Assembly: GCF_900096915.1 (NCBI RefSeq)
Contig: NZ_FMYK01000009.1
Span: 20,159 to 84,158, forward strand
Length of the DNA: 64,000 bases
Direction: 5' to 3'
Source: Acinetobacter marinus
GTDB taxonomy: Bacteria; Pseudomonadota; Gammaproteobacteria; Pseudomonadales; Moraxellaceae
Numbering within the stretch: position 1 is the stretch's first letter; each line of letters opens with the position of its first letter. The translations under genes and the position numbers were made by a program. The notes beneath the pieces were generated by a model. The model made no database searches. It had not been told where the DNA came from and saw only the letters and a list, made by a program, of their open reading frames with translations. This document shows positions 1-9,792 of this stretch, piece by piece.

Positions 1-27
1 TGGGATTTTTTATACAGGTTGAAAGAC

Positions 28-1038
28 TTAAGGAATTTCAACCTCGTCTTCATCAAACTCAGGTTTGACTTGGACGATAAAGTCTTGACGGTTGAGTCCA
101 CGCCATAGGGCATAGGCTGTACCGATGTAGATCGATGAATAAGTTCCGACCACCACACCGATAAACATCGCAACTGAGAACCAATGTAGTCCATCACCAC
201 CCAAAATCATCATGGCAACCACCACCAACATCAAGGTGAGGGAGGTATGCATGGTACGACGTAAGGTTTCGGTCAGGGAAATGTTGATCACTTCACGAGG
301 CGATGCATCACGAATCTTACGGAAGTTTTCACGGATACGATCCGAGACCACGATGTTATCGTTCAGAGAGAAACCAATAATCGCCAAAATCGCCGCCAAT
401 ACGGTTAAATCGAACGGCCATTGGAACAAAGCAAAACAGCCCAAGATGATGATGATGTCATGGAATAGTGACAACACCGCACCGATCGCCAGTTTAAACT
501 CAAAGCGAATGGTCACATAGATCAGCATCAGCACCATCGCCAGCGCCACCGCACCTGCAGAGCGGATATACAGCTCGTTACCCACTTGTGAACCAACAGA
601 GTCGACTTTGAGTACCGATACGCTATTGTTTGGTAAAGTGGCTGCTTGTTGGATATGCTTCGCCAAGTTCTCTAGAGATGCATCCTGCGGCGGCATACGC
701 ACCAACATATCACGCTCAGTACCTAGCGTTTGTACCACAGGATCTTGGAAGCCACCTTGCTCTAAGGCATTGACCACATCAGCTTGGCTGGCGGCTTGGC
801 TATAATTCAACTCGGCAGAAATACCACCTGTAAAGTCTAAGCCAAGGTTTAAGCCTTTGGTTGCAACGAAGAAGATACTGGCAATGGTCAGTAAGATCGA
901 GATGATCGCCATTGGTTTGGCGATCTTGATAAAGTCGATGACTTTCTCATCAGGGCGACCATATTGCTTTGGATTGCCGTGATTTTGCTTGTCGATGTCT
1001 TCTTGGCTGTTGTTGTGTTGAGTCATTTCAGTCGTCAT
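28..1038 (-). CDS. secF: Protein translocase subunit SecF
   Basis: SecF, 336 aa, partner of SecD in the SecDF-YajC complex that uses the proton gradient to pull exported proteins through SecYEG. The N-terminal ~35 residues are hydrophilic, followed by a first membrane helix (about 40-60), a periplasmic domain beginning with the family motif GLDFTGG (about 66-72), and five further helices in the C-terminal half with the conserved stretch around 'GFSLNDNIVVSDRIREN'. Length fits the family. It follows secD by 10 bp on the same strand, so it is the last gene of tgt-yajC-secD-secF. Very secure. Confidence 0.97.
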   Translation of the reverse strand: MTTEMTQHNNSQEDIDKQNHGNPKQYGRPDEKVIDFIKIAKPMAIISILLTIASIFFVATKGLNLGLDFTGGISAELNYSQAASQADVVNALEQGGFQDPVVQTLGTERDMLVRMPPQDASLENLAKHIQQAATLPNNSVSVLKVDSVGSQVGNELYIRSAGAVALAMVLMLIYVTIRFEFKLAIGAVLSLFHDIIIILGCFALFQWPFDLTVLAAILAIIGFSLNDNIVVSDRIRENFRKIRDASPREVINISLTETLRRTMHTSLTLMLVVVAMMILGGDGLHWFSVAMFIGVVVGTYSSIYIGTAYALWRGLNRQDFIVQVKPEFDEDEVEIP

Positions 1039-1048
1039 GTGCTACTCC

Positions 1049-2956
1049 TTAAATGCTCAATTTTTTTAAGTTACGGCGTTTGCCATAAATTAATTGAACG
1101 ATGGCACGGGTCACAGTGATTGCAGTAAACATCGAGCAGACGATACCGATCATCAGCGTGACAGCAAAACCTTTGATAGGTCCTGTACCGATTGCAAATA
1201 AGATCAATGCTACGATAAATGTGGTCAAGTTCGAGTCAAAGATGGTGTTATAGGCACGATCATAACCCGCCACAATGGCTTGTTTGGGCGAGGCACCCCA
1301 GCGCATTTCTTCCCGTATTCGTTCACAGATCAAGACGTTGGCATCGACCGCCATACCAATGGTGATGACAATACCTGCAATCCCCGGTAAGGTCAGGGCA
1401 GAGCCCATCAGCGACATCACTGCCAAGATCATGGCAAGGTTTAACACCAAGGCAAAGTCAGCAATCAGACCAAATAGACGGAAGAACACCACCATCCAAA
1501 TCGCCACCAGAATAAAGCCAATCTGAGTTGACAATAGACCTTTGTCAATATTGTCTTGACCAAGACTTGGACCAACCACACGTTCTTCAACGAAGTACAT
1601 TGGTGCAGCCAACGCACCCGCACGAAGCATCAAGGCTAATTCAGAGGCTTCTTGTGGCGAATCCAGACCAGTAATACGGAAGGATGAACCGAGCACTGCT
1701 TGTACCGTCGCTGCGTTAATAATCACAGATTCGGTATATGGCGTGCGCACTTCACTTTGCGTACCTGTTTCAGGGTCGGTGACATAGCTAATGCGTTGTT
1801 TATTTTCAATAAACAGTACCGCCATGCGTTTGCCTACAGCATTCCGTGTGGCAGCCGCCATCAACTTACCACCAGCGCTATCCAAGGTGATATTCACCTC
1901 AGCACCGCCAGAGTCCTGACTCATGCCAGAACGGGCATCTTGTACACGTTCACCTGTCAAGATGCGTTGACGTTGCAATAACAATTGCTTGCCACTATCT
2001 AGACTTTCATAGGCAAAAAGTTCAGTGCCCGCAGGAACGGTTTGACCGTTATATTGCTGGGTATATGGATCGATCAGTTGATCATTTTGATCAGCGACCA
2101 AACGGAATTCTAAGTTGGCTGTACGACCAAGCACACGTTTTGCTTCAGCAGTGTCTTGCACACCTGGCAAATCGACCACAATACGATTGCTACCTTGACG
2201 TTGTACCAACGCCTCCGCCACACCGAGTTCGTTAATACGATTACGCAAAGTGGTTAAGTTCTGCTCAACCGCATAAGTTTCGATTTCTTGGCGCTTGGTG
2301 TCGCTATATTGCAGTTTCAGCACGCTCCCGTCCGCAGTTGCAAGCGCTTGCTGTGCATATTCGTTGCCATTGCTACGCAGAAAATCCATCGCTTTGTTGC
2401 GATCTTCATTATTGGCAAAACGTACGGTAATCTCATTTTTAGCCAGACTGAGCTGGTTGAAATTGATTTTACTTTCACGGAACTGGCGGCGTAATTCAGT
2501 CGCCGAGGTTTCCATACGCTGGCTAATCGCCTTGTCCATATCCACTTCTAGCAAGAAGTGTACACCGCCACGTAAGTCCAAACCGAGTTTCATTGGTTTG
2601 GCGCCGAGGCTTTGTAGCCACGCTGGTGTGGTTGGTGCAAGGTTCAATGCCACAACATATTCATCACCAAGACTACGGCGCAATACTTCTTGTGCTTTGA
2701 GCTGAGTTTCTGCTTTGTCATCAGACATGCGTAGTAGGGCAGCATTGTTGGTGAAGGTATTGTCATGAGTGGCAATATTGGCTTTTTGCAGCGCTTGTTC
2801 AGCACGTTTGACTATCGTGTCATCGATCTGCATACCTGCTTTGGAGCCTGAGATTTGCACCGCATGTTCATCGGGGTACAAACTTGGCAAAGCGTAAATG
2901 GTACTAAAGGCAATGACAATGAGTATCAGCACATATTTCCATGCAGGATATCGCAT
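1049..2956 (-). CDS. secD: Protein translocase subunit SecD
   Basis: SecD, 635 aa, inner-membrane component of SecDF-YajC. One N-terminal helix (about 7-23), the motif 'LGLDLRGGVHFLLEVD' opening the large periplasmic P1 region, and a C-terminal block of five helices with 'GMAVDANVLICERIREE', the counterpart of the SecF motif that carries the proton-relay aspartate. Length is close to the E. coli protein (615 aa). ATG start at 2956; a ~145-bp gap separates it from yajC upstream. Secure. Confidence 0.97.
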   Translation of the reverse strand: MRYPAWKYVLILIVIAFSTIYALPSLYPDEHAVQISGSKAGMQIDDTIVKRAEQALQKANIATHDNTFTNNAALLRMSDDKAETQLKAQEVLRRSLGDEYVVALNLAPTTPAWLQSLGAKPMKLGLDLRGGVHFLLEVDMDKAISQRMETSATELRRQFRESKINFNQLSLAKNEITVRFANNEDRNKAMDFLRSNGNEYAQQALATADGSVLKLQYSDTKRQEIETYAVEQNLTTLRNRINELGVAEALVQRQGSNRIVVDLPGVQDTAEAKRVLGRTANLEFRLVADQNDQLIDPYTQQYNGQTVPAGTELFAYESLDSGKQLLLQRQRILTGERVQDARSGMSQDSGGAEVNITLDSAGGKLMAAATRNAVGKRMAVLFIENKQRISYVTDPETGTQSEVRTPYTESVIINAATVQAVLGSSFRITGLDSPQEASELALMLRAGALAAPMYFVEERVVGPSLGQDNIDKGLLSTQIGFILVAIWMVVFFRLFGLIADFALVLNLAMILAVMSLMGSALTLPGIAGIVITIGMAVDANVLICERIREEMRWGASPKQAIVAGYDRAYNTIFDSNLTTFIVALILFAIGTGPIKGFAVTLMIGIVCSMFTAITVTRAIVQLIYGKRRNLKKLSI

Positions 2957-3101
2957 TGTGTTTCTTCTTTAATTGGGCTTTTTTATCGCAGCGTAACACG
3001 CTGTAACAACAGCTTTTTTAAAAAACCAATGCCGTGATGTGATCACTGCACGACGGCAGTCAACACTGATCACGACATCATTCGGATACAAATAATTCGG
3101 A

Positions 3102-3428
3102 TTACAAGTTATTCAACGTACCTTCAGGCAATACCGAGATCACCGATGCACGTTGGATTTTAACTTGATTGCTTGGATTGAGTTCGATCACTGCATATTC
3201 GCCATCGATACGGACAATACGCCCCATCAAACCACCCGCAAAAACCACTTCACTGCCTTCAGAAAGTCCTTCAACTAAGGCACGGTGTTCTTTCATGCGC
3301 TTAGACTGTGGACGAATCAACAAAAAGTAGAAAATCGCAATCATGACCACGATCATGATCAAAGACATATACGGGCTACCTTGTTGAGCGCCCTGTGCAG
3401 CGTGAGCAGTGGAAATCAATAAACTCAT
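3102..3428 (-). CDS. yajC: Sec translocon accessory subunit YajC
   Basis: YajC, 108 aa, small single-span inner-membrane protein of the SecDF-YajC complex. A short exported N terminus is followed by a hydrophobic helix around residues 22-41 ending in the family signature FYFLLIRPQ, then a soluble KOW-like domain ('GSEVVFAGGLMGRIVRIDGEYAVIEL'-type strand pattern). It lies between tgt (upstream) and secD (downstream), the usual order. Secure. Confidence 0.96.
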   Translation of the reverse strand: MSLLISTAHAAQGAQQGSPYMSLIMIVVMIAIFYFLLIRPQSKRMKEHRALVEGLSEGSEVVFAGGLMGRIVRIDGEYAVIELNPSNQVKIQRASVISVLPEGTLNNL

Positions 3429-3643
3429 GGTTTTTCCTAATTGGTTAACAAATGGCGTAATCTCGCAATCATCTGCGAATAAAATGACCTAAATTCTTAG
3501 CACAGCAATTTACCTTGTATTGCCGTTGAGCGCAAATGATTCATGGTGTCAGAATGTCATCATCTTAGTCGACATCTGCCATGTATGATGCATGCTAAAG
3601 TGCATTTCGAACTTCATTTTTCAAATGTGTTTTTAAATGCAGT

Positions 3644-4780
3644 TTAAGCAATTTGATCATGAGGGCATTCAGGTACTTCTAAACCCCGTCGCTGATAAAA
3701 ATCTTGCACATAAGCATCAAAAGTGCCTGCATCGAGTGCATCACGAATACCTTGCATCAGACGTTGATAGTAGCGCAGGTTATGAATTGTCCCGAGCATG
3801 GCACCAAGCATCTCGCCACATTTCTCCAGATGGAATAAATAAGCACGAGTAAAGTTCTTGCAGGTATAACAATCACAATGCGGATCAAGCGGCTGTTGAT
3901 CGTGGCGATATTGGCTGTTGCGAATCCGCACCACGCCATCGGTAACGAAATAATGCGCATTGCGTGCATTACGTGTCGGCATCACGCAGTCGAACATATC
4001 CACACCACGGCGTACCGCTTCGACGATATCTTCAGGCTTACCAACACCCATCAAGTAGCGTGGTTTATCTTCAGGCATCTTTGCAGGCAGATAATCCAGC
4101 ACTTTAATCATTTCTTCTTTTGGCTCACCAACAGATAAACCGCCGATCGCATAACCATCAAAGTCGATCTCTAACAGCCCTTGCAAGGACTCATCACGTA
4201 AATCTTCATACATCCCGCCTTGGATAATGCCGAATAATGCGTTCGGGTTACCATTTTCGGTGTGTGCAGTTTTACAGCGTTTTGCCCAACGTAGTGACAA
4301 TTGCAGCGAATCCTGTGCTTGCTTATGCGTTGCAGGATATGGTGTGCATTCATCAAAAATCATTACGATGTCAGAATTCAACACTTGCTGAATTTCCATT
4401 GAAATTTCAGGAGAGAGAAATACTTTTGAACCGTCGATCGGTGAGCGAAAAGTCACACCTTCTTCTTTGATTTTGCGCATTTCACCGAGGCTAAAGACTT
4501 GGAAACCGCCTGAATCGGTCAGAATTGGTTTGTCCCATTTCACAAATTCATGCAATCCGCCGTGTTCTTTGATGACTTCTAGACCTGGGCGCAGATAAAG
4601 GTGAAAGGTATTGCCTAAAATAATGTGTGCACCAATGTCTTCAATGTCACGAGGCAACATGCCTTTGACCGTACCGTAAGTACCAACTGGCATAAAGGCT
4701 GGTGTTTCCACCTGACCGTGATTGAGCGTCAATCGTGCACGGCGGGCACGACCTGATTGATTTAACTTTTCAAATTTCAT
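3644..4780 (-). CDS. tgt: tRNA-guanine(34) transglycosylase (queuine tRNA-ribosyltransferase)
   Basis: Tgt, 378 aa, exchanges guanine-34 for preQ1 in tRNAs with GUN anticodons (His, Asp, Asn, Tyr) during queuosine synthesis. Visible landmarks are the TIM-barrel start 'FMPVGTYGTVKGM', the catalytic-loop block 'LTDSGGFQVFSL' with the conserved Asp, 'MGVGKPEDI', 'MFDCVMPTRNARN', and the C-terminal zinc site C-x-C-x2-C plus a downstream His ('CDCYTCKNF...LFHLEKCGE'). Full family length. First gene of the tgt-yajC-secDF set. Secure. Confidence 0.97.
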   Translation of the reverse strand: MKFEKLNQSGRARRARLTLNHGQVETPAFMPVGTYGTVKGMLPRDIEDIGAHIILGNTFHLYLRPGLEVIKEHGGLHEFVKWDKPILTDSGGFQVFSLGEMRKIKEEGVTFRSPIDGSKVFLSPEISMEIQQVLNSDIVMIFDECTPYPATHKQAQDSLQLSLRWAKRCKTAHTENGNPNALFGIIQGGMYEDLRDESLQGLLEIDFDGYAIGGLSVGEPKEEMIKVLDYLPAKMPEDKPRYLMGVGKPEDIVEAVRRGVDMFDCVMPTRNARNAHYFVTDGVVRIRNSQYRHDQQPLDPHCDCYTCKNFTRAYLFHLEKCGEMLGAMLGTIHNLRYYQRLMQGIRDALDAGTFDAYVQDFYQRRGLEVPECPHDQIA

Positions 4781-4979
4781 AAAAATCCTAAGCTATACGT
4801 CATAGCTGTGTTTGCAAGGCAAGGGCGAAAAAACAGTTCGCTGGATAGGGCGCTATTGTCTTAGATTTTGTGGGAAAGTGCTAGGGTGTTTTGAAATACC
4901 TAAATCTTAGTAGGATTTTTAGATTGATCAATTTCGTATATGCTATGTTTGCAAAAAATCAATCTACAAAGATCGTGTT

Positions 4980-5207
4980 ATGAAAAAGTTTTTAAATAAT
5001 TTTATCAAAGATTTTAATTATTCATTCTTTCAAATTTTTGGTTTACTTAGTTTTTCTGTGATGCTAAGCAATTATTTTCTTGATCAAGCATTGATGCCAA
5101 AGGGTGCTTTTATCATTTTAGTGCTTATTGCAGCGATATGCTTTATTTATGGTATTTATCGCCGATATAAAAAATCCCGACAGCTTTCCCATCAGATTGA
5201 TAGCTGA
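4980..5207 (+). CDS. Small two-helix membrane protein, unknown
   Basis: 75-aa protein of unknown function. A basic N terminus (MKKFLNNFIKDF) precedes two predicted membrane helices at about residues 15-33 and 41-60, the second followed by a strongly basic tail (YRRYKKSRQ), suggesting both ends are cytoplasmic. AT-rich. It stands alone between tgt (divergent) and the L,D-transpeptidase gene 88 bp downstream. I recognise no family; coding status rests on composition, hydrophobic pattern and a clean ATG. Confidence 0.6.
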   Translation: MKKFLNNFIKDFNYSFFQIFGLLSFSVMLSNYFLDQALMPKGAFIILVLIAAICFIYGIYRRYKKSRQLSHQIDS

Positions 5208-5295
5208 ATTCACCCAAACTTCATCTTCAGTTCACCAAATCACATCATTTTCATTGCACACTCAATCAAGTCCATCAATCAGTTGAAATAAGTGT

Positions 5296-5868
5296 ATGAA
5301 AAAATTTATCCTGTTGAGTCTAGCGGTGGTCGCATTCTTCGGGATATTGAATGCCAAGACTTTGGCGAAGTTTTTACCGAGTGCAGAAGAGCAAAAAACC
5401 ACTGTGCAAACCGTGGATTGGTCAGCGGTGCAGATTGATCGGGTCGAAGTCTATAAATCCAAGCGACTGTTACAGGTTTTAGATGATGGCAAAGTGATCA
5501 AAACGTACAAAATGCGCTTAGGCTTTGCACCGATAGGACATAAAACCACCGAAGGCGACGGCAAAACCCCAGAAGGGAAATATGTACTGGATTGGCGTAA
5601 TCCGAATAGCCAATTTTATAAATCACTGCACATCTCTTATCCCAATGCAGACGATCTCGCACAAGCCAAAAGCCGTGGCGTGAGCGCAGGTGGTGATGTG
5701 ATGATTCACGGTTCAGCGAAGAATCTCGGTGGATCAGAGGGTCAGGCTTTGTATGGTTACATGCCAAAATCAGATTGGACGTGGGGCTGTGTCGCCGTGT
5801 CCAATCAAGATATGGATGAGCTATGGAAATATGTCAAAAATGGCACAGTGATTGAGATTTTTCCTTAA
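5296..5868 (+). CDS. L,D-transpeptidase (YkuD domain) protein
   Basis: 190-aa exported protein with an N-terminal signal/anchor (MKKFILLSLAVVAFFGIL) and a YkuD-type catalytic domain from about residue 48. The catalytic signature is present: a His in 'VMIHGSAKN' and the Cys in 'TWGCVAVSN', the counterpart of the family S-x-G-C motif. Such enzymes form 3-3 peptidoglycan cross-links or attach proteins to peptidoglycan; small forms like this one may have other peptidoglycan roles. ATG at 5296. Convergent with the acyltransferase gene, 15 bp away. Family call firm, exact substrate unknown. Confidence 0.88.
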   Translation: MKKFILLSLAVVAFFGILNAKTLAKFLPSAEEQKTTVQTVDWSAVQIDRVEVYKSKRLLQVLDDGKVIKTYKMRLGFAPIGHKTTEGDGKTPEGKYVLDWRNPNSQFYKSLHISYPNADDLAQAKSRGVSAGGDVMIHGSAKNLGGSEGQALYGYMPKSDWTWGCVAVSNQDMDELWKYVKNGTVIEIFP

Positions 5869-5883
5869 TATTTTAGAAAAGTG

Positions 5884-6819
5884 CTATTTTTTATAAATCT
5901 TTTCATAACCTTTCGGTTGAGTCTTAAAGCGACGGTGAAACCACATCCACTGGGTTGGCGCACGGCGCAGTTGCATCTCTAATAACTCATTGACACGAGT
6001 CGCATCGGCGATTTCATCATTGGTTGGATAATTCTCTAGTTCAGGCTCAATGATGATTTGATATTTTGGGTCAGCTTCCCCGATTCGATAAAAATGCACC
6101 GACAATACTTTGGCTTTACTGACTTTCACTAAACGACGCTGTGCAGTCACCGATGCCGCAGGCACACCAAAAAATGGTGCCATCACACCTTGCTTTAAAC
6201 CAAAATCTTGATCAGGCGAATACCAAATGATGCGCCCATCTTTCAAGCGACGGATTAAAAAGCGAATATCATCATGGTCGATCTGCTCACCATAGATCGG
6301 CTCACGTGCCCGATAAATTAACCAGTCTAAAAATGGATTATTCTGCGGACGATAGACCACATCAGGATTAAAGTATTGACTGCAAATATAACCACCCGCA
6401 TCGAGCAAGGTACTGTGCGAGCCAATTAGGATAATACCACTACCATCGGCTTGGGCTTGCTGTAATGCATCTAAACCTTGAATCTGCACACGTCCTTTAA
6501 ACCAACTTGGCTTGTACCATGCGTTTAAAGTTTCAAAGACACCAAGCATCATATCGACGAAGACTTGTTTGGCTTGCTTTTCGACTTCGGTTGGTGACCA
6601 TTCAGGAAAACAGACTTCCAGATTTCGAATCGTGGTGATACGACGAGATTTCAAACTTTTCCATGACAAACTCGCAAGCGCATACGCCAATTGCCGTTGA
6701 ATAAACCACGGCAAAATCGTGAGAAACATCAGGAATGTTAATGCAATCCAAATGCCCCAATACTGAGGCAGAAGGAAAGACCATTGAAATTCGGGGCGTG
6801 CAGAAGTGTGCTGTTGCAT
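5884..6819 (-). CDS. Lipid A late acyltransferase (LpxL/LpxM, HtrB/MsbB family)
   Basis: 311 aa, lysophospholipid-acyltransferase superfamily enzyme expected to add a secondary acyl chain to lipid A from acyl-ACP at the inner membrane. A hydrophobic N-terminal anchor covers about 22-42. The catalytic HX4D motif is at H135-D140 (HSTLLD), and later blocks include 'WYSPDQDFG', 'APFFGVPA' and the C-terminal 'APTQWMWFHRRFKT', typical of HtrB/MsbB. Sequence alone does not decide between LpxL and LpxM; Acinetobacter genomes carry both. Family call firm. Confidence 0.9.
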   Translation of the reverse strand: MQQHTSARPEFQWSFLLPQYWGIWIALTFLMFLTILPWFIQRQLAYALASLSWKSLKSRRITTIRNLEVCFPEWSPTEVEKQAKQVFVDMMLGVFETLNAWYKPSWFKGRVQIQGLDALQQAQADGSGIILIGSHSTLLDAGGYICSQYFNPDVVYRPQNNPFLDWLIYRAREPIYGEQIDHDDIRFLIRRLKDGRIIWYSPDQDFGLKQGVMAPFFGVPAASVTAQRRLVKVSKAKVLSVHFYRIGEADPKYQIIIEPELENYPTNDEIADATRVNELLEMQLRRAPTQWMWFHRRFKTQPKGYEKIYKK

Positions 6820-6884
6820 TGAAACTTAAGCTGAATGGTTGTCAATCGGCAATTTTAACTGAAATCACCGATTTAAACAGCATA

Positions 6885-7544
6885 TTAAGGGCAGTTTGCG
6901 TTCTGCCATGTTTTGCGTGCGTTACTATCCGTTTGGCTCAAATCAAAGGTGCTTGGCAATTCAGACGTACTATTGGCTAGCTTCTGACCTGGTATAGACA
7001 GCGATTTGAGTAGTGTTTGCAGTTGATTGCGTGATTGTGTTGCATCGCTCCCTGTGATTGGACTGTTGAGCTGTACCACGTAGGCATAGCCATAACGACT
7101 CAAGATCGCCAGATCAATATTGTGACTGTCACTGCTTAGACGTGAAAAAACCGCATCACCAAGCAAGACTTTTTCAGTGTTGCTATCGCTCGCAGTCGCC
7201 TGATAGGTCGCTTCATATTGCGCCAAAATTTGTGGACTGACTTCTTCGAGCGTACTCTTTAGTGTGCTACCGAGCTTTACATTGTTATTTAGATTTAAGG
7301 TGTCGATACGCACTTGCTGGTTGAGCTGATCCATAATGTCGAGGCTTGATCCGTCGACACTACAAAATTCTTTGAGGTTCAATTCACCACGAAGTACCGT
7401 TGAGCCGAGATCAAAGTCGTAGCTTTGCGCTGCACCGTGATAAATTTTTTGCGTTAAAAACTGCGGTTGATTTTGCACTTTGGTGGAGTGGCAGGCACTC
7501 ACACCAAGACAACAACCCAACGCGATCCATGCGATTAGTTTCAT
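6885..7544 (-). CDS. Putative lipoprotein, unknown
   Basis: 219-aa predicted outer-membrane or periplasmic lipoprotein. The N-terminal signal ends in a lipobox (GVSAC, Cys at about residue 18). The rest is soluble, with a few Cys residues (for example 'LKEFCSVDG' and the C-terminal 'NANCP') that could form a disulphide. I do not recognise a domain. It lies 16 bp downstream of uup on the same strand and may be read through from it. Confidence 0.75.
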   Translation of the reverse strand: MKLIAWIALGCCLGVSACHSTKVQNQPQFLTQKIYHGAAQSYDFDLGSTVLRGELNLKEFCSVDGSSLDIMDQLNQQVRIDTLNLNNNVKLGSTLKSTLEEVSPQILAQYEATYQATASDSNTEKVLLGDAVFSRLSSDSHNIDLAILSRYGYAYVVQLNSPITGSDATQSRNQLQTLLKSLSIPGQKLANSTSELPSTFDLSQTDSNARKTWQNANCP

Positions 7545-7560
7545 GGGTATTTCTTTCTCC

Positions 7561-9459
7561 TTAGAGTTGGCTCTCCAAAGCCGTCCATCGTTCTAGTTTT
7601 TCCAGTAACTGTTCTTCTATTTCCGCCAAGCGAGTGGCAGCTTGCGAGGCTTGATCAGGTGCATCAACGAACCATGACCCATCAGCAAGTTTATCTTCCA
7701 AAGTTTTTTGTTCAGCTTCAAGTGCTGCAATCAACGCTGGAAGTTGTTCTAACTCTCGTTGATCTTTATAACTTAATTTTACTTTTTTCGGTAGCTTCTG
7801 CGCAGTATTTTCTGCTTTTTCCACTTTATTTGTGGTTTTCGCTTGATTTGCTACTGCTTTGGCATCTAGACGCTCACGTTGTGCCAAATAGTCTTGATAG
7901 CCACCGATATATTCTTGAATGCCACCTTTGCCATCAAATACCCACGTTGAGGTGACGACATTATCCATAAAGGCACGGTCATGGCTGATGAGAAGTAAAG
8001 TGCCTTTGTATTCGGCGAGCATTTCTTCTAACAGCTCTAGCGTGACCATGTCGAGGTCGTTAGTTGGCTCATCCATCACGATTAAGTTCGATGGTTTAAG
8101 TAGTAATTTTGCCAAAAGCACACGGTTACGCTCACCACCAGATAAGGCTTTGACAGGTGTGCGGGCACGTTCAGGCGCAAATAGGAAGTCTTGTAAGTAA
8201 CTCAAAATATGACGACGGTTGCCATTGATATCGACAAAGTCAGAGCCCTCACTGACATTATTGGCGACTGATTTTTCCAAATCGAGCTGATTGCGCAATT
8301 GATCAAAATAGGCAACTTCCAGTTGCGTACCGACTTTTACCGTACCTGTATGTGCCACATCACCGAGAATGGCTTTGATCAGTGTGGTTTTTCCGACACC
8401 ATTATCACCGACCAAGCCAATGCGATCGCCACGCATGACAATGCTTGAGAAATCATTGATCAGTGGTTGCTCATCGTAGCTCACAGCAAGATGTTCAATT
8501 TCAAACACCAATTTGCCTGATCGAGATGCCTCTTGTACACCCATATTGACTTTGCCTTGTTGGAAGCGACGTGCTTTGGATTCTTCACGTAAGGCTTTTA
8601 GGGCACGCACACGACCTTCATTACGGGTACGGCGAGCTTTAATCCCTTGACGAATCCATACTTCTTCTTCGGCTAGACGTTTGTCGAATAAGGCATTTTG
8701 CTTTTCTTCAGCTTCAAGCTGTTCCGCTTTAAGCTCAAGATAGCGTGCGTAATTGCCTTCAAAACTGCGTAAAGTACCTCGATCAAGTTCGACAATACGA
8801 GTCGCCAAACGATCAACAAAAGAACGGTCATGTGAAATAAACAGTAAGGTTAAATTTGGTTGATCAAGTAAGAATTGTTCCAGCCATTCAATGCTTTCTA
8901 CATCTAAATGGTTCGTCGGTTCATCAAGGAGTAACACATCAGGTTGGGTGAGTAGCGCACGAGCAAGAAGTACACGGCGTTTACGACCGCCAGACAGTTC
9001 GGCAAGATCGGCTTGTGGGTCGAGTCCCATCTTGGCAAGAATGGTATTGACTTGATTTTCCAGTGACCAGCCATCGAGTTGATCGAGTTGATGCTGTAGC
9101 TCACCCATTCGATCACAAGCTGCCATATCACCCGCAACACAGGCATTGCTCGCTTCGTGATATTGACGCAGTACATCGGCAGCTTTACCAGCCCCTTCAG
9201 CGACAATATCTGCGACCAAACCAGAACTCATCGGTACATCTTGCGCAAGCATGGAGATACGCACACCATTTTGGATGGCGACTTCACCTGTATCAGGTTG
9301 TAATGAACCGTCAATCAGCTTGAGTAGGGTGGATTTGCCCTCACCATTGCGACCAATTAAACACACACGCTCGCCACGTTCTAGCGTAAAATGAGCGCCA
9401 TCGAGCAGAGCTGGTCCACCGAAAGCCAAGTGAACATCTCTTAAAGTAATGTAAGCCAT
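7561..9459 (-). CDS. uup: ABC-F family ATPase Uup
   Basis: Duplicated ABC ATPase without membrane domains. Domain 1 has Walker A GRNGEGKST, signature LSGGRKRR and Walker B 'LLLDEPTNHLD'; domain 2 has GDNGVGKTT, LSGGERNR and 'IVMDEPTNDLD'. A C-terminal ~80-residue lysine/glutamate-rich coiled coil is the Uup hallmark. ABC-F proteins act on the ribosome; Uup loss raises precise excision of transposons in E. coli. I use the ATG at 9459 (MAYITLRDVHLAFGG) because the family begins there; an open frame extends 31 codons further upstream toward slyX. About 632 aa, matching E. coli Uup (635). Confidence 0.94.
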   Translation of the reverse strand: MAYITLRDVHLAFGGPALLDGAHFTLERGERVCLIGRNGEGKSTLLKLIDGSLQPDTGEVAIQNGVRISMLAQDVPMSSGLVADIVAEGAGKAADVLRQYHEASNACVAGDMAACDRMGELQHQLDQLDGWSLENQVNTILAKMGLDPQADLAELSGGRKRRVLLARALLTQPDVLLLDEPTNHLDVESIEWLEQFLLDQPNLTLLFISHDRSFVDRLATRIVELDRGTLRSFEGNYARYLELKAEQLEAEEKQNALFDKRLAEEEVWIRQGIKARRTRNEGRVRALKALREESKARRFQQGKVNMGVQEASRSGKLVFEIEHLAVSYDEQPLINDFSSIVMRGDRIGLVGDNGVGKTTLIKAILGDVAHTGTVKVGTQLEVAYFDQLRNQLDLEKSVANNVSEGSDFVDINGNRRHILSYLQDFLFAPERARTPVKALSGGERNRVLLAKLLLKPSNLIVMDEPTNDLDMVTLELLEEMLAEYKGTLLLISHDRAFMDNVVTSTWVFDGKGGIQEYIGGYQDYLAQRERLDAKAVANQAKTTNKVEKAENTAQKLPKKVKLSYKDQRELEQLPALIAALEAEQKTLEDKLADGSWFVDAPDQASQAATRLAEIEEQLLEKLERWTALESQL

Positions 9460-9515
9460 ACCAACCCTATTTGTGTGCCGAAAAAATCGTATTAAAAAAT
9501 TGTGAGGAGAATCCA

Positions 9516-9761
9516 ATGTCAAAGCAGCCATCCCAAGATGACTATGCGACATTTTCCCAAGTCGTCGAAGATTTGCAAGTCAGAATTGCATTTTTAGATG
9601 AATTAGTTGATCAGTTGAACGATCAAGTGGCGAAACAGAACAGCGAAATCGTCGATTTGAATAAAAAAATGCAAATTCTCTATCAACGTGTCGAAGCATC
9701 GGACTTGTCAGAAGGTGTTGCGCCATTCGATCCATTGACCAATAAACCGCCACATTATTAA
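9516..9761 (+). CDS. slyX: SlyX family protein
   Basis: 81-aa cytoplasmic coiled-coil protein of the SlyX family, function not established. The heptad-rich core 'LQVRIAFLDELVDQLNDQV' and the C-terminal 'PPHY' ending are diagnostic. The ATG at 9516 is preceded by a good ribosome-binding site (GAGGAG, 9505-9510); an upstream in-frame ATG at 9471 lacks one. Divergent from uup, so the 56-bp gap must hold both promoters. Confidence 0.92.
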   Translation: MSKQPSQDDYATFSQVVEDLQVRIAFLDELVDQLNDQVAKQNSEIVDLNKKMQILYQRVEASDLSEGVAPFDPLTNKPPHY

Positions 9762-9792
9762 ACCGAAATGCTCATTTTTCAAGGATGAAAAC